Below are positions 40,151 to 48,147 of a DNA stretch of 64,000 nucleotides, one piece after another (positions within the stretch are counted from its first letter, which is position 1; each line of letters starts with the position of its first letter). The stretch is from the NCBI RefSeq assembly GCF_031624395.1, contig NZ_JAMQON010000001.1:1364001-1428000 (forward strand). Reading direction: 5' to 3'. The stretch is from Halomicroarcula saliterrae (lineage in GTDB: Archaea; Halobacteriota; Halobacteria; Halobacteriales; Haloarculaceae). Both the position numbers and the translations under genes were made by a program. The notes under the pieces are model-generated. The model was given only the letters and a program-made list of their open reading frames with translations. It searched no databases and was not told the origin of the DNA.

Positions 40151-41233
40151 ATGCGTGGCGCCGACGAGACCCTCGTCCGCGAGGCGCTTTCGGCCCGTGA
40201 CCCGCTGCCCGGAACGACCGGATTCGCCGGCGAGGTCGACGGCGGGCTCGTCAGAGACGTACTGGGCCGAGAGCCGCTGTTCGTCGAGTCCGGCACGCCC
40301 CGAGATTCGATGCCGGTCTGGAGCCACGACCCCCGAGACCTGGCAGACCCAGAGCTGTTCGCGGCCGGCCACGTGCGCGATACCGACGGTGAGCGTGCGG
40401 TCTGGACACTTCCCGACCCCGAGCCGTTCGCCGACCGCGAGACCGCTGTCGACCGCGTCCGTGAAGCCGTCGAGACGAGCGTGGACACCGTCGAGACCGA
40501 CGGGCTGGCCGTCGCCTTCTCGGGCGGGGTGGACTCGGCCCTGCTCGCGGCCCGGCTCGACGCGCCGCTGTACGTCGCCGGCTTCCCCGGGAGTCACGAC
40601 GTCGGCGCCGCGCGTTCGGCGGCCGACCTGCTCGACCGCGAGCTACACGTGGTAGAGCTGACCCACGACGCCATCGAGCGAGCCGTTCCGGAGATAGCCG
40701 CCGCGACCGGACGGACCGACGCGATGGCCGTCCAGATCGCGCTCCCGCTGTACCTGACCGCCGAGCGCGTCGCCGCCGACGGGTTCGACCGCCTCGGACT
40801 GGGGCAGGGCGCCGACGAACTGTTCGGTGGCTACGCGAAAGTCGAGAAGGCCCCCGACGACCCCCGTGTCGAGGCCGACACGGTCCGGGGCGCACAGCGT
40901 GAGGTCGTCCACACGCTGCCCGAACAGCTCCCGCGGGACGTGCTGGCCCTGCGTCACGCGGGCGTCGAACCGGTGACGCCGCTGCTGCACGACCGGGTGG
41001 TGTCGGCCGCACTCCGGCTCGACGACGAGATGCTGGTCGACGGGGAGACCCGCAAGTGGACGCTCCGCCGGGCCGCGCTGGGCTCGTTGCCCGAGGCTAT
41101 CGCGACCCGAGACAAGAAGGCGGCCCAGTACGGCTCGCTGGCCGCGCGCGAACTCGACCGGCTGGCTCGCCAGGCCGGCTACAAGCGCCGGATGGACGAC
41201 CACGTCACGAACTACGTCGAGTCGCTCCTGTAG
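40151..41233 (+). CDS. Asparagine-synthetase-like ATP-pyrophosphatase lacking the glutaminase domain
   Basis: A 360-aa cytosolic protein. The AsnB-type synthetase domain is clear: P-loop FSGGVDSALLAARL near residue 122, then GLGQGADELFGGYAKVEK, and a C-terminal helical part with ATRDKKAAQYGSL. The N-terminal about 100 residues look like the tail end of an Ntn glutaminase domain (PLFVE...VWTLPDP) without the catalytic Cys2 start, so glutamine hydrolysis is not expected. It may use free ammonia, or activate a carboxylate for another nucleophile as AsnB-like cyclases do. It is tightly coupled to the PHP gene and near an rSAM-partner gene. Confidence 0.8.
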   Translation: MRGADETLVREALSARDPLPGTTGFAGEVDGGLVRDVLGREPLFVESGTPRDSMPVWSHDPRDLADPELFAAGHVRDTDGERAVWTLPDPEPFADRETAVDRVREAVETSVDTVETDGLAVAFSGGVDSALLAARLDAPLYVAGFPGSHDVGAARSAADLLDRELHVVELTHDAIERAVPEIAAATGRTDAMAVQIALPLYLTAERVAADGFDRLGLGQGADELFGGYAKVEKAPDDPRVEADTVRGAQREVVHTLPEQLPRDVLALRHAGVEPVTPLLHDRVVSAALRLDDEMLVDGETRKWTLRRAALGSLPEAIATRDKKAAQYGSLAARELDRLARQAGYKRRMDDHVTNYVESLL

Positions 41234-41598
41234 CGAACGGACGGCCGCATACGGAACGTCGTAGTGATTGCCGGCCCACGGTCGGCGCTGTCGGGCAACC
41301 GGCTACAACAATCCGTATCAGAGACACGAGCCGGTCGGCCGCCTGCGTCGCTTTGCCGGCTCGCGGCAATTTTCAGCGGATACCGGCGTTGGCCGCCCGC
41401 TGGTACTTGAACCTACGCCCAGTGTTGAACCACCGGCCTGAACCACCCCCCACTACCACGCTTAATTAAATATAATTAATTTTTAGTTCGGCCCGACGGT
41501 ACTCTCTCTCTCGAATGTTAGTGGTTCGTCACGTCAGCACGGTCCTGCCAAGTGAACAGTGGTGTCGAAACAACCGCCTGGACTGGCGGTGACGAGTC
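41234..41598. other. 365-base non-coding region with an AT-rich island
   Basis: No convincing gene is seen. A very AT-rich palindromic block (CTTAATTAAATATAATTAAT at 41460-41479) stands out; it is about 120 bases before the DUF2061 gene and could be its promoter with a leader, or a binding site for a chromatin protein. The remaining sequence is GC-rich and unstructured to my eye. Confidence 0.4.
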
Positions 41599-41805
41599 GT
41601 GGTACAGCACCGGCGGTCACTCGTCAAGGCCGTCAGTTACCGCGTCTTCGCGACGTCAGTGGTCTTCGCCATCGCGTTCGTCTTCACCGGCGAACTCGGC
41701 TCGTCCGCGAAAATCGGGCTCTCGGCGGCCGTCGCCAAGACGGTCCTGTACTATCTGTGGGAGCGGCTGTGGAACGCCATCGACTGGGGGACGGGGCCGG
41801 CGTAA
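41599..41805 (+). CDS. DUF2061 family membrane protein
   Basis: A 68-aa protein. The conserved pattern RRSLVKAVSYRVFATSVVFA, then FTGELGSSAKIGLSAAVAKT and VLYYLWERLWN, is that of DUF2061, small two-span membrane proteins found in bacteria and archaea. The GTG start at 41599 is chosen because it gives the conserved basic N terminus. Its stop is one base from the stop of the convergent Nudix gene. Function is unknown. Confidence 0.8.
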   Translation: MVQHRRSLVKAVSYRVFATSVVFAIAFVFTGELGSSAKIGLSAAVAKTVLYYLWERLWNAIDWGTGPA

Positions 41806-41806
41806 C

Positions 41807-42283
41807 TCAGCTGGAGTCGACCGCTTCGATGGCGCGCTGTCCGATTTCCACCACGTCCGCCGGAATCTCGTCGCTGCGGGCCCGAAGGTCCGCGGACGTG
41901 AACCACGTCCAGTCGTCGGCGGGCTGTTCACCGGGACCGGGCTGGATATCCTGACTCGGGGCGGCGCCGTAGAAGATGAAGTCGATGTGCTGGTGACCGA
42001 CCGCGCCGTTCTCGTGGACGTTGATATCCTCGACCAAGAAGTGCTGTGGCTGGGGGATAGAGTGGACCGTCTCGCTCGTGATGGCCTCCTGTGGCGCGAC
42101 GAGGTCGACGCGCATCCCGAGTTCTTCCTCCGTTTCCCGTAGCGCGGCCTCGTGAGGGAGTTCGTCGCGGTCGAGGTGGCCGCCGGCAGGGAGCCACATC
42201 TCCAGCTTGTCGTGTTCGTGCAGGGCGACAGCGCCGTCGCTGACGGCGTAGACGGTCGCGACGAAATGCCGTGTCGTCTCCAT
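41807..42283 (-). CDS. Nudix hydrolase
   Basis: A 158-aa cytosolic pyrophosphohydrolase. The Nudix box fits G-x5-E-x7-R-E-U-x-E-E-x-G: GHLDRDELPHEAALRETEEE followed by LGM, at about residues 34-56. An ATVYAVSDGAVALHEHDKLE strand pair precedes it, and a WFTSADLRAR near the end fits the DWxWFxxxEL pattern. The substrate (NTP sanitation, ADP-ribose or others) is not readable. It is convergent with DUF2061 and alone on its strand. Confidence 0.9.
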   Translation of the reverse strand: METTRHFVATVYAVSDGAVALHEHDKLEMWLPAGGHLDRDELPHEAALRETEEELGMRVDLVAPQEAITSETVHSIPQPQHFLVEDINVHENGAVGHQHIDFIFYGAAPSQDIQPGPGEQPADDWTWFTSADLRARSDEIPADVVEIGQRAIEAVDSS

Positions 42284-42464
42284 GGACGCGCCGATGGGTC
42301 GCAGGAAAAACTACGTTACGGAGTGCCGGACGGGCAGTTGCTGTAGCTGCCGGGAGAGCGAAGCGCTCCCGAACTGTCCCGGACCGCGGCAGGCCGAAGC
42401 TCCTCGGCTGTCGAGCCGCCGCTGAGGGACACCGGACCGGATTCGGAGCCGAAAGCACGGCTCT

Positions 42465-43436
42465 TTAGGGGTGGACGCTGTCCTCGGCTTCCAGCAGCTC
42501 GTGGTAGCGGTTCCGGATAGTGACCTCGGAAATGTTGGCGACCTCGCTGACTTCGCTCTGGGTCACCTTCTCGTTGGTCAGCAGGGAGGCGGCGTACACC
42601 GCGGCGGCAGCCAGTCCGACGGGCGACTTGCCCGAGTGGACGCCTTCCTGCTTTGCGTTCTGGAGGAGCTGGCGGGCGCGTCGTTCGACCTCCTCGGTGA
42701 GGTCGAGGTCGGACGCGAAGCGGGGGACGTAGCTCTCGGGGTCGGCCGGCTGGATTTCGAGGCTCAGTTCCCGGACGACGTAGCGGTAGGTGCGGGCGAT
42801 CTCGTCCTTGCCGACGCGGGAGACGTTGGCGATTTCGTCCAGCGAGCGGGGTGTCCCGGCCTGTCGGGCAGCGGCGTACAGCGACGCCGTGGAGACGCCC
42901 TCGATGGAGCGGCCCGGGAGCAGGTCTTCGTCGAGCGCTCGGCGGTAGATAACCGAGGCCGTCTCGCGGACGTTCTCGGGCAGGCCGAGCGCGGAGGCCA
43001 TGCGGTCTATTTCGCCCAGGGCCTGCTTGAGGTTGCGCTCCTTGGAGTCCCGCGTCCGGAACCGCTCGTTCCACGTGCGGAGGCGTTGCATCTTCTCGCG
43101 CTGGCGCGAGGACAGGGAGTTGCCGTAGGCGTCCTTGTCTTGCCAGCCGATGTTGGTCGACAGTCCCTTGTCGTGCATCATGTTCGTCGTCGGGGCGCCG
43201 ACGCGGGACTTCTGGTCTTTCTCTTTGGAGTCGAACGCACGCCACTCGGGGCCGGGGTCGATCTCGTCTTCCTCGACGACCAGCCCGCAGTCTTCACAGA
43301 CGGTTTCGCCGCGCTCACTGTCTGAGAGCAACGAGCCACCACACTCTGGACAGACCAGAGACTCCGCTTCGTCTTCGGTCTGCTCCTCTTCGGTTTCGCG
43401 CTCACTCGTGTATCGACGGATGGTGGTATCGGTCAT
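42465..43436 (-). CDS. tfb: Transcription initiation factor IIB (TFB)
   Basis: Recruits RNA polymerase to TBP-bound promoters. The 323-aa product has an acidic N terminus, a zinc ribbon CPECGGSLLSDSERGETVCE with DCG (C-x2-C...C-x2-C), the B-finger/B-reader region GPEWRAFDSKEKDQKSRVG, then two cyclin-like repeats with a C-terminal helix-turn-helix (VTQSEVSEVANISEVTIRNR) that reads the BRE. Haloarchaea have several TFBs with different promoter preferences; which paralogue this is cannot be told. The upstream 225 bases contain a palindrome and a TATA box. Confidence 0.96.
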   Translation of the reverse strand: MTDTTIRRYTSERETEEEQTEDEAESLVCPECGGSLLSDSERGETVCEDCGLVVEEDEIDPGPEWRAFDSKEKDQKSRVGAPTTNMMHDKGLSTNIGWQDKDAYGNSLSSRQREKMQRLRTWNERFRTRDSKERNLKQALGEIDRMASALGLPENVRETASVIYRRALDEDLLPGRSIEGVSTASLYAAARQAGTPRSLDEIANVSRVGKDEIARTYRYVVRELSLEIQPADPESYVPRFASDLDLTEEVERRARQLLQNAKQEGVHSGKSPVGLAAAAVYAASLLTNEKVTQSEVSEVANISEVTIRNRYHELLEAEDSVHP

Positions 43437-43587
43437 TGGTTTTGCGAACAGGCGGGTCTGGTGACCCGAAAAACGTCTCTTGTACGCTTCTGTTGTGGAG
43501 CGAGCGACTTAAAACTTTTCCCAAATCACAAAGCTACAATTTCCATATCGAAAAACAGTGTTGGTATTTGCGGTCGAAATACTGCAG

Positions 43588-43605
43588 TTGGGAGAACTAT
43601 CCCAA
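43588..43605. promoter_or_regulatory. Inverted repeat between tfb and gatC
   Basis: A perfect inverted repeat TTGGGA-GAACTA-TCCCAA lies in the AT-rich divergent region. Related half sites (TTCCCAAAT near 43517 and CAATTGGGC near 43606) flank it. It may be an operator affecting tfb, gatC or both; no regulator is known. Confidence 0.35.
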
Positions 43606-43661
43606 ACAATTGGGCTCGCGGTTCCGAAACGCTTACCGCCGGCCCAGTGTTCGGCGACAGT

Positions 43662-43940
43662 ATGAGCGACAACGCTGTCGAGAGCGACGAGGTCGGCCAC
43701 ATCGCCGACCTCGCCCGTATCGACCTGGACGACTCGGAGGTCGAGCGGTTCACCGAGCAGTTCGGCGAGATTCTGGCCGCCTTCGAGGCGCTCGACGAGG
43801 TGCCCGACACCGACCGCGAGACCGACCTGACCAACGTGATGCGTCCCGACGAGGTCCGCGAGTGCCTGAGTCAGGAGGAGGCGCTCCGTAACGCTCCCGA
43901 CTCCGAGGCCGGGCAGTTCAAAGGGCCGAAGGTGTCGTAG
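43662..43940 (+). CDS. gatC: Asp-tRNA(Asn)/Glu-tRNA(Gln) amidotransferase subunit GatC
   Basis: The small subunit that stabilises GatA in the GatCAB complex, which converts mischarged Glu-tRNA-Gln or Asp-tRNA-Asn to the amide form. The 92-aa product shows HIADLARIDLDDSEVERFTE, then FEALDEVPDTDRETDLTNVM and RPDEVRECLSQEEALRNAPD, the family pattern. The ATG at 43662 gives the expected start. The gatA ATG follows its stop immediately. gatB is not nearby. Confidence 0.93.
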   Translation: MSDNAVESDEVGHIADLARIDLDDSEVERFTEQFGEILAAFEALDEVPDTDRETDLTNVMRPDEVRECLSQEEALRNAPDSEAGQFKGPKVS

Positions 43941-45221
43941 ATGAGTGACCTCAACGCCTACATCGCTACCGAGACCATAGAGGGGAGCGACGACGGCCCG
44001 CTCGCCGGTCGAACAGTCGCCGTCAAGGACAACATCTCGACGAAGGACGTCCAGACCACCTGTGGCTCGGCGATGCTAGAGGGGTACGTCCCGCCCTACG
44101 ACGCGACGGTCGTCGAGCGCCTCAAGGACGCCGGCGCGACGATTCCCGGCAAGACGAACATGGACGAGTTCGGGATGGGGACGACGACCGAGACCTCCGC
44201 CTACGGGGCCGTCGAGAACCCCGTCGCCGAGGGCCACGTTCCCGGCGGCTCCTCGGGCGGGTCAGCGGCGGTCGTCGCCTCGGGCGACGCCGACATGGCG
44301 CTCGGCAGCGACACCGGCGGCTCCATCCGCTGTCCAGCGGCGTTCTGTGGCGTCGTGGGTATCAAGCCCACCTACGGGCTCGTCTCCCGCTACGGGCTGG
44401 TGGCCTACGCCAACAGCCTCGAACAGATCGGTCCTATCGCCCCGACCGTCGAGGACGCGGCGGAACTGCTTTCGGTCATCGCCGGACCGGACGAGCGCGA
44501 CGGGACGACCCGTGATGCGACCGACAACGGCACCGACTACGACTTCGCCGCCGCGGCCGACGGCGACGTCGACGGGCTCTCTATCGGCGTCCCGACGGAA
44601 CTGCTCGACGGCGCCGACGAGGCCGTCGTCGAGACGTTCTGGGACGCAATCGACGAACTGGAGGCCCAGGGCGCGAGCTACCACGAGGTCGACCTCCCGA
44701 GCGTCGAACACGCCGTCGAGGCCTACTACGTCATCGCGATGAGCGAGGCCTCCTCGAACCTGGCGCGGTTCGACGGCGTCCGCTACGGGAAGAGCGGCGG
44801 CGAGGGCAACTGGAACGAGTCGTTCGCCCGCGCCCGCGAGGAGGGGTTCGGCGAGGAGGTCAAACGCCGCGTCCTGCTTGGCACCTACGCCCTCTCCGCG
44901 GGCTACCACGACAAGTACTACAAGAAAGCCCAGGACGCTCGTGCCTGGGTCAAACAGGACTTCGACGACGCCCTCTCGGAGGCGGACGTGCTCGCCTCGC
45001 CGACGATGCCGGTCCCGCCGATGGAGCGGGGCGAGAGCCTGTCGGACCCGCTGACGATGTATCTCGCCGACGCGAACACGACGCCGGTGAACCTGGCGAA
45101 TCTCCCCGCCATCTCCGTCCCCGCGGGCGAGACCGACGAGGGCCTCCCCGTCGGGCTCCAGCTCGTCGGGCCCGCCTTCGGCGAGAAGACGATTATCCGG
45201 GCCGGCAGCGCGCTGGCGTAA
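43941..45221 (+). CDS. gatA: Glutamyl-tRNA(Gln)/aspartyl-tRNA(Asn) amidotransferase subunit GatA
   Basis: The glutaminase (amidase-signature) subunit of GatCAB, supplying ammonia for tRNA-bound amide formation. The 426-aa product shows catalytic Lys in AGRTVAVKDNIS, the amidase-signature PGGSSGGSAAVVASGDADMA and LGSDTGGSIRCPAAFCGVVG carrying the Ser-cis-Ser-Lys triad residues, and KPTYGLVSRYGLVAYANSLE. The length is slightly short of bacterial GatA but usual for haloarchaea. It is in an operon with gatC. Confidence 0.95.
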   Translation: MSDLNAYIATETIEGSDDGPLAGRTVAVKDNISTKDVQTTCGSAMLEGYVPPYDATVVERLKDAGATIPGKTNMDEFGMGTTTETSAYGAVENPVAEGHVPGGSSGGSAAVVASGDADMALGSDTGGSIRCPAAFCGVVGIKPTYGLVSRYGLVAYANSLEQIGPIAPTVEDAAELLSVIAGPDERDGTTRDATDNGTDYDFAAAADGDVDGLSIGVPTELLDGADEAVVETFWDAIDELEAQGASYHEVDLPSVEHAVEAYYVIAMSEASSNLARFDGVRYGKSGGEGNWNESFARAREEGFGEEVKRRVLLGTYALSAGYHDKYYKKAQDARAWVKQDFDDALSEADVLASPTMPVPPMERGESLSDPLTMYLADANTTPVNLANLPAISVPAGETDEGLPVGLQLVGPAFGEKTIIRAGSALA

Positions 45222-45383
45222 GCGGCCACGTCGGTTCATCGAACCGAATTCACGACTCCTGTCGCGAATTCGGTCTTTTTCACTCACGTTTTTCGACGAG
45301 TGGTGGGCGAGCGGAGCGAGCGCACGAGAGAAAGGAAGACGTGGACTGATACGTTTTTACGCCCCCACCATCTGTACTCGGCC

Positions 45384-45557
45384 ATGAGTGACGACCGACT
45401 CGGCTGGGTTCGCTGGCCGCTAGTGGCGAGAGCCGCCGCCGCAGGTACCGGTCTCGGGAGCATCTACGGCGTCGCGACCGGTGATTTCGTCTTCGGCCTC
45501 ATAGCGGGGGCCATGATGGGTATCGGCTTCGCCGTTGGCCGGTCGTACACGTCGTAA
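45384..45557 (+). CDS. Small membrane protein of unknown function
   Basis: A 57-aa protein with a short hydrophilic start (MSDDRLGWVRWPLVARAAAA) and two Gly-rich hydrophobic segments (GTGLGSIYGVATGDFVFGLI and AGAMMGIGFAVGRSYTS). The Gly-zipper composition suggests a small integral membrane protein. The ATG at 45384 is the only start leaving an archaeal-type N terminus. No family is recognised. Confidence 0.55.
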   Translation: MSDDRLGWVRWPLVARAAAAGTGLGSIYGVATGDFVFGLIAGAMMGIGFAVGRSYTS

Positions 45558-45626
45558 CTGCCGCCGCCGTTTTTACTGTGGCCGTCCGTACCCGGACAGC
45601 GACGGGCGGGCGACTCCGACCGGGTG

Positions 45627-46733
45627 CTATCGCAGCACCTGCCGGTAGACCTCGACGAGGCGGTCGACGGCGTGGTCGACGCTGACAGCGTCCCGGCGAG
45701 CGAGACAGCGTTCGCGCAGCCGGTCGCGGTCGTCGAGCACCCGCTCGATGGCTCGCTGGAAGCCGTCCATGTCGCCTTCCGCGTAGCTGTAGCCGGTCTC
45801 GCCGTCGTCGATAGTGTCGCTGAGCGCGCCCGCGTCGACGCCCGCGACCGGGGTCCCACAGCAGTTGGCCTCCAGCGCGACCAGCCCCTGTGTCTCGACG
45901 GGGCTGGGGAACGCAAAGACGTCGAGCGCGGCGTAGAACTCGGGCAGTTCCTCGCGGTCCAGAAATCCCAGAAACCGGACGTCGAGGTCGCTGGTCGCCG
46001 CCGCGGATTCGAGGTCCTCGCGTACGGGGCCGTCACCGCCGAAGACGACGGTCACGTCGAGTCCCGCACAGGCGGTGAGGATATCGCCCAGACACTTCTC
46101 GTGGCCGTGGCGGCCGGTGTAGCCCACCAGCGGTCGGTCGGGGAGGTCGTAGCGCTCCCGGAAGTCGCTCGCCTCTGGTGGCGCGAAAAACTCCGTGTCC
46201 ACGCCGTTCGAGACGACCTCGACGGCGGTGCCAGCGCCCAGCGTCTGGCGGACGTAGTCGGCAGTCCGTTCGCTCGGCGTGATGATGCGGTCGGAGCCGT
46301 CGAGATACCACCGCTCGTACTGCTCGGCGCTCGACTGGACGGCGGACTCGAGGAGATCCGTCTTCGAGACGTACTCCGCGTACTCGCCCGTGGGAGTGTG
46401 GTACGACGTAACCAGCGGCGCGTCGATTTTCCGGGCCAGACGCTTCCCCGCCATCCCGAGGCTAAACGCCGTGTGTGCGTGGACGACGTCGGCGTCGTGG
46501 ACCGCGCTCGGAATCTGTGGCATCCCGAGCCGGTAGCCGTCGTAGAAGGGGAACGGCAAGCTTCGGACCGGGTGTTCCCCCGCCACCGGTGTGTGGTCGC
46601 TCCGGGGGTACACCACGTCCATGCGGCCGTCGCGGGCCTGCCAGTGGTCGCGCCACGTCTGAACCGTGTAGGTCACGCCGTTGACCGTCGGCAGGTACGT
46701 ATCCGTGAACGCGGCCACCTGCGGCAATGCCAT
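45627..46733 (-). CDS. GT4-family glycosyltransferase (lipid-sugar type)
   Basis: A 368-aa cytosolic-face glycosyltransferase of fold GT-B. The start MALPQVAAFTDTYLPTVNGV is typical of GT4 enzymes acting on lipid acceptors such as diacylglycerol glucosyltransferases. YHTPTGEYAEYV and IITPSERTADYVRQTLG follow, VVSNGVDTEFFAPP contains the usual NGVD, and VETQGLVALEANCCGTPVAG has the E-x7-E motif near residue 275. It is close to an MFS transporter gene and a second GT4 gene, a likely glycolipid or cell-surface polysaccharide locus. The acceptor is not known. Confidence 0.85.
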   Translation of the reverse strand: MALPQVAAFTDTYLPTVNGVTYTVQTWRDHWQARDGRMDVVYPRSDHTPVAGEHPVRSLPFPFYDGYRLGMPQIPSAVHDADVVHAHTAFSLGMAGKRLARKIDAPLVTSYHTPTGEYAEYVSKTDLLESAVQSSAEQYERWYLDGSDRIITPSERTADYVRQTLGAGTAVEVVSNGVDTEFFAPPEASDFRERYDLPDRPLVGYTGRHGHEKCLGDILTACAGLDVTVVFGGDGPVREDLESAAATSDLDVRFLGFLDREELPEFYAALDVFAFPSPVETQGLVALEANCCGTPVAGVDAGALSDTIDDGETGYSYAEGDMDGFQRAIERVLDDRDRLRERCLARRDAVSVDHAVDRLVEVYRQVLR

Positions 46734-46818
46734 GGCGACGGCGTAGACAGACCAGCGGCTAAACCCTTGCCATTGGCCGGTCGGTGTATTTTTCACTGGT
46801 ACTCCGTAGAATCTCTCC

Positions 46819-48141
46819 ATGGTCTCTGACCGCTGGTTGTTGGCGTGGGCGCTGGGCTCGATCGCGCTCGGGGCGACCTCCCTGTTGATTCCGCTGTATT
46901 TCGTCAGCATCGGCGGCAGCACACTGTTGCTCGGCGTCCTCGCCGGAACCGCCGCCGCGGCCGGCGCGCCCGGTGCGCTCCTGTTCGGTCGTCTCGCGGA
47001 CCGGGGCGGGAAGCGACGGCACCTCGTCCTCGTCGCGCTCGGGCTGGCTGCGGTGGCTATCGCAGTCGTCTCCGCGACCGAGTCCGTCCCCGTCGTCATC
47101 GCCGGCAACGCCGTCCTCTGGTTTGCCGCCGGTGCGGCCGCGCCGGTGCTGACGTTGCTCGTCACCGTCGGCCGGCTCGAACGGGACTGGCCGGGCCGCT
47201 TCGCCGCGCTCAACAGATACCAGGGGTGGGGCTGGGCCGGCGGCCTCGTGCTCGGGCTGGCGTGGACGGCGCTGCTTTCGGGCCCACTGGGTGTCGTCTT
47301 CGCCCAGCGGACGCTGCTGTGGCTCTGTGCCGGCGTCACCGCTCTGGCCGCGGTGCTCGCCGCGGGCTGGCTGCCCGCGGACCCGATCGAGTCGCCGCGC
47401 CCGAGCCGCATCGCCCGCGCAATCGCCCGGTCGAGACGGCTCCCCGTCCGCAGCGCGACCTTCCCCGTCGGACCGGGGCGGCTCTACTGGCTCACCCGCT
47501 CGTTCCACCCCCGGCAAATCGCCGCGCGGCTCACGCCGACGCTGTCGGTGTACTTCCTCGCCGTCGTCGCGGTCTTTACCGGCTTCGGCGTGTTCTGGGG
47601 TCCGCTTCCCTCCTATCTCGCGGGGACCCTCGGCTACAGCTCCGGCATCGTCTTCGCGCTGTATCTGGTCTCCAGTCTGGGCTCGGCGCTCTGCTACGGC
47701 CTCGCGGGTCGACTCGCCGAACGGTACGACGCCATCGGCCTCCAGAGTGCGGGCCTGCTGGCCAGGGCCGGACTCCACCCGGCGGTGGCGGTCGTCGGCC
47801 TCGCGCTCCCGGGGTCCGCGGTCGGGCTGGTCACCAACGGGGTCGTGTTCACCACCATCGGCGTCGCGTGGGCCGTCATCGCTATCACGGCCGCGAGCAT
47901 CGTCACCCGGCTCGCACCGCCCACTATCCGTGGCGAGGCACTGGGGCTCTACACCGCTCTGTCGGGGCTGGCGACGGGCGTCGGCTCCGTGCTCGGGGGC
48001 TGGCTCGGCGGCTACGGCTTCACGCTGGCGTTCGGCGTCGCTGGCGGGTTCGTCTTCGCCGGCACGGTACTTATCGCCGCTATCTGGCAGCGCGCGCCGC
48101 GTCCGGAGCCGACGGTACCGGGACCGACCGAGGGGGACTGA
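46819..48141 (+). CDS. Major facilitator superfamily transporter
   Basis: A 440-aa protein with twelve predicted membrane spans in two halves and a long central cytosolic loop (about 195-240). The MFS signature loop between spans 2 and 3 is GRLADRGGKRRHLV, and the second-half counterpart is GRLAERYDAIGL. The loop carries an unusual basic stretch (RSRRLPVRSATFPVG). It sits between two GT4 genes on the opposite strand. The substrate is unknown; sugar-precursor or drug export are both possible. Confidence 0.88.
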   Translation: MVSDRWLLAWALGSIALGATSLLIPLYFVSIGGSTLLLGVLAGTAAAAGAPGALLFGRLADRGGKRRHLVLVALGLAAVAIAVVSATESVPVVIAGNAVLWFAAGAAAPVLTLLVTVGRLERDWPGRFAALNRYQGWGWAGGLVLGLAWTALLSGPLGVVFAQRTLLWLCAGVTALAAVLAAGWLPADPIESPRPSRIARAIARSRRLPVRSATFPVGPGRLYWLTRSFHPRQIAARLTPTLSVYFLAVVAVFTGFGVFWGPLPSYLAGTLGYSSGIVFALYLVSSLGSALCYGLAGRLAERYDAIGLQSAGLLARAGLHPAVAVVGLALPGSAVGLVTNGVVFTTIGVAWAVIAITAASIVTRLAPPTIRGEALGLYTALSGLATGVGSVLGGWLGGYGFTLAFGVAGGFVFAGTVLIAAIWQRAPRPEPTVPGPTEGD

Positions 48142-48147
48142 CGAGCG

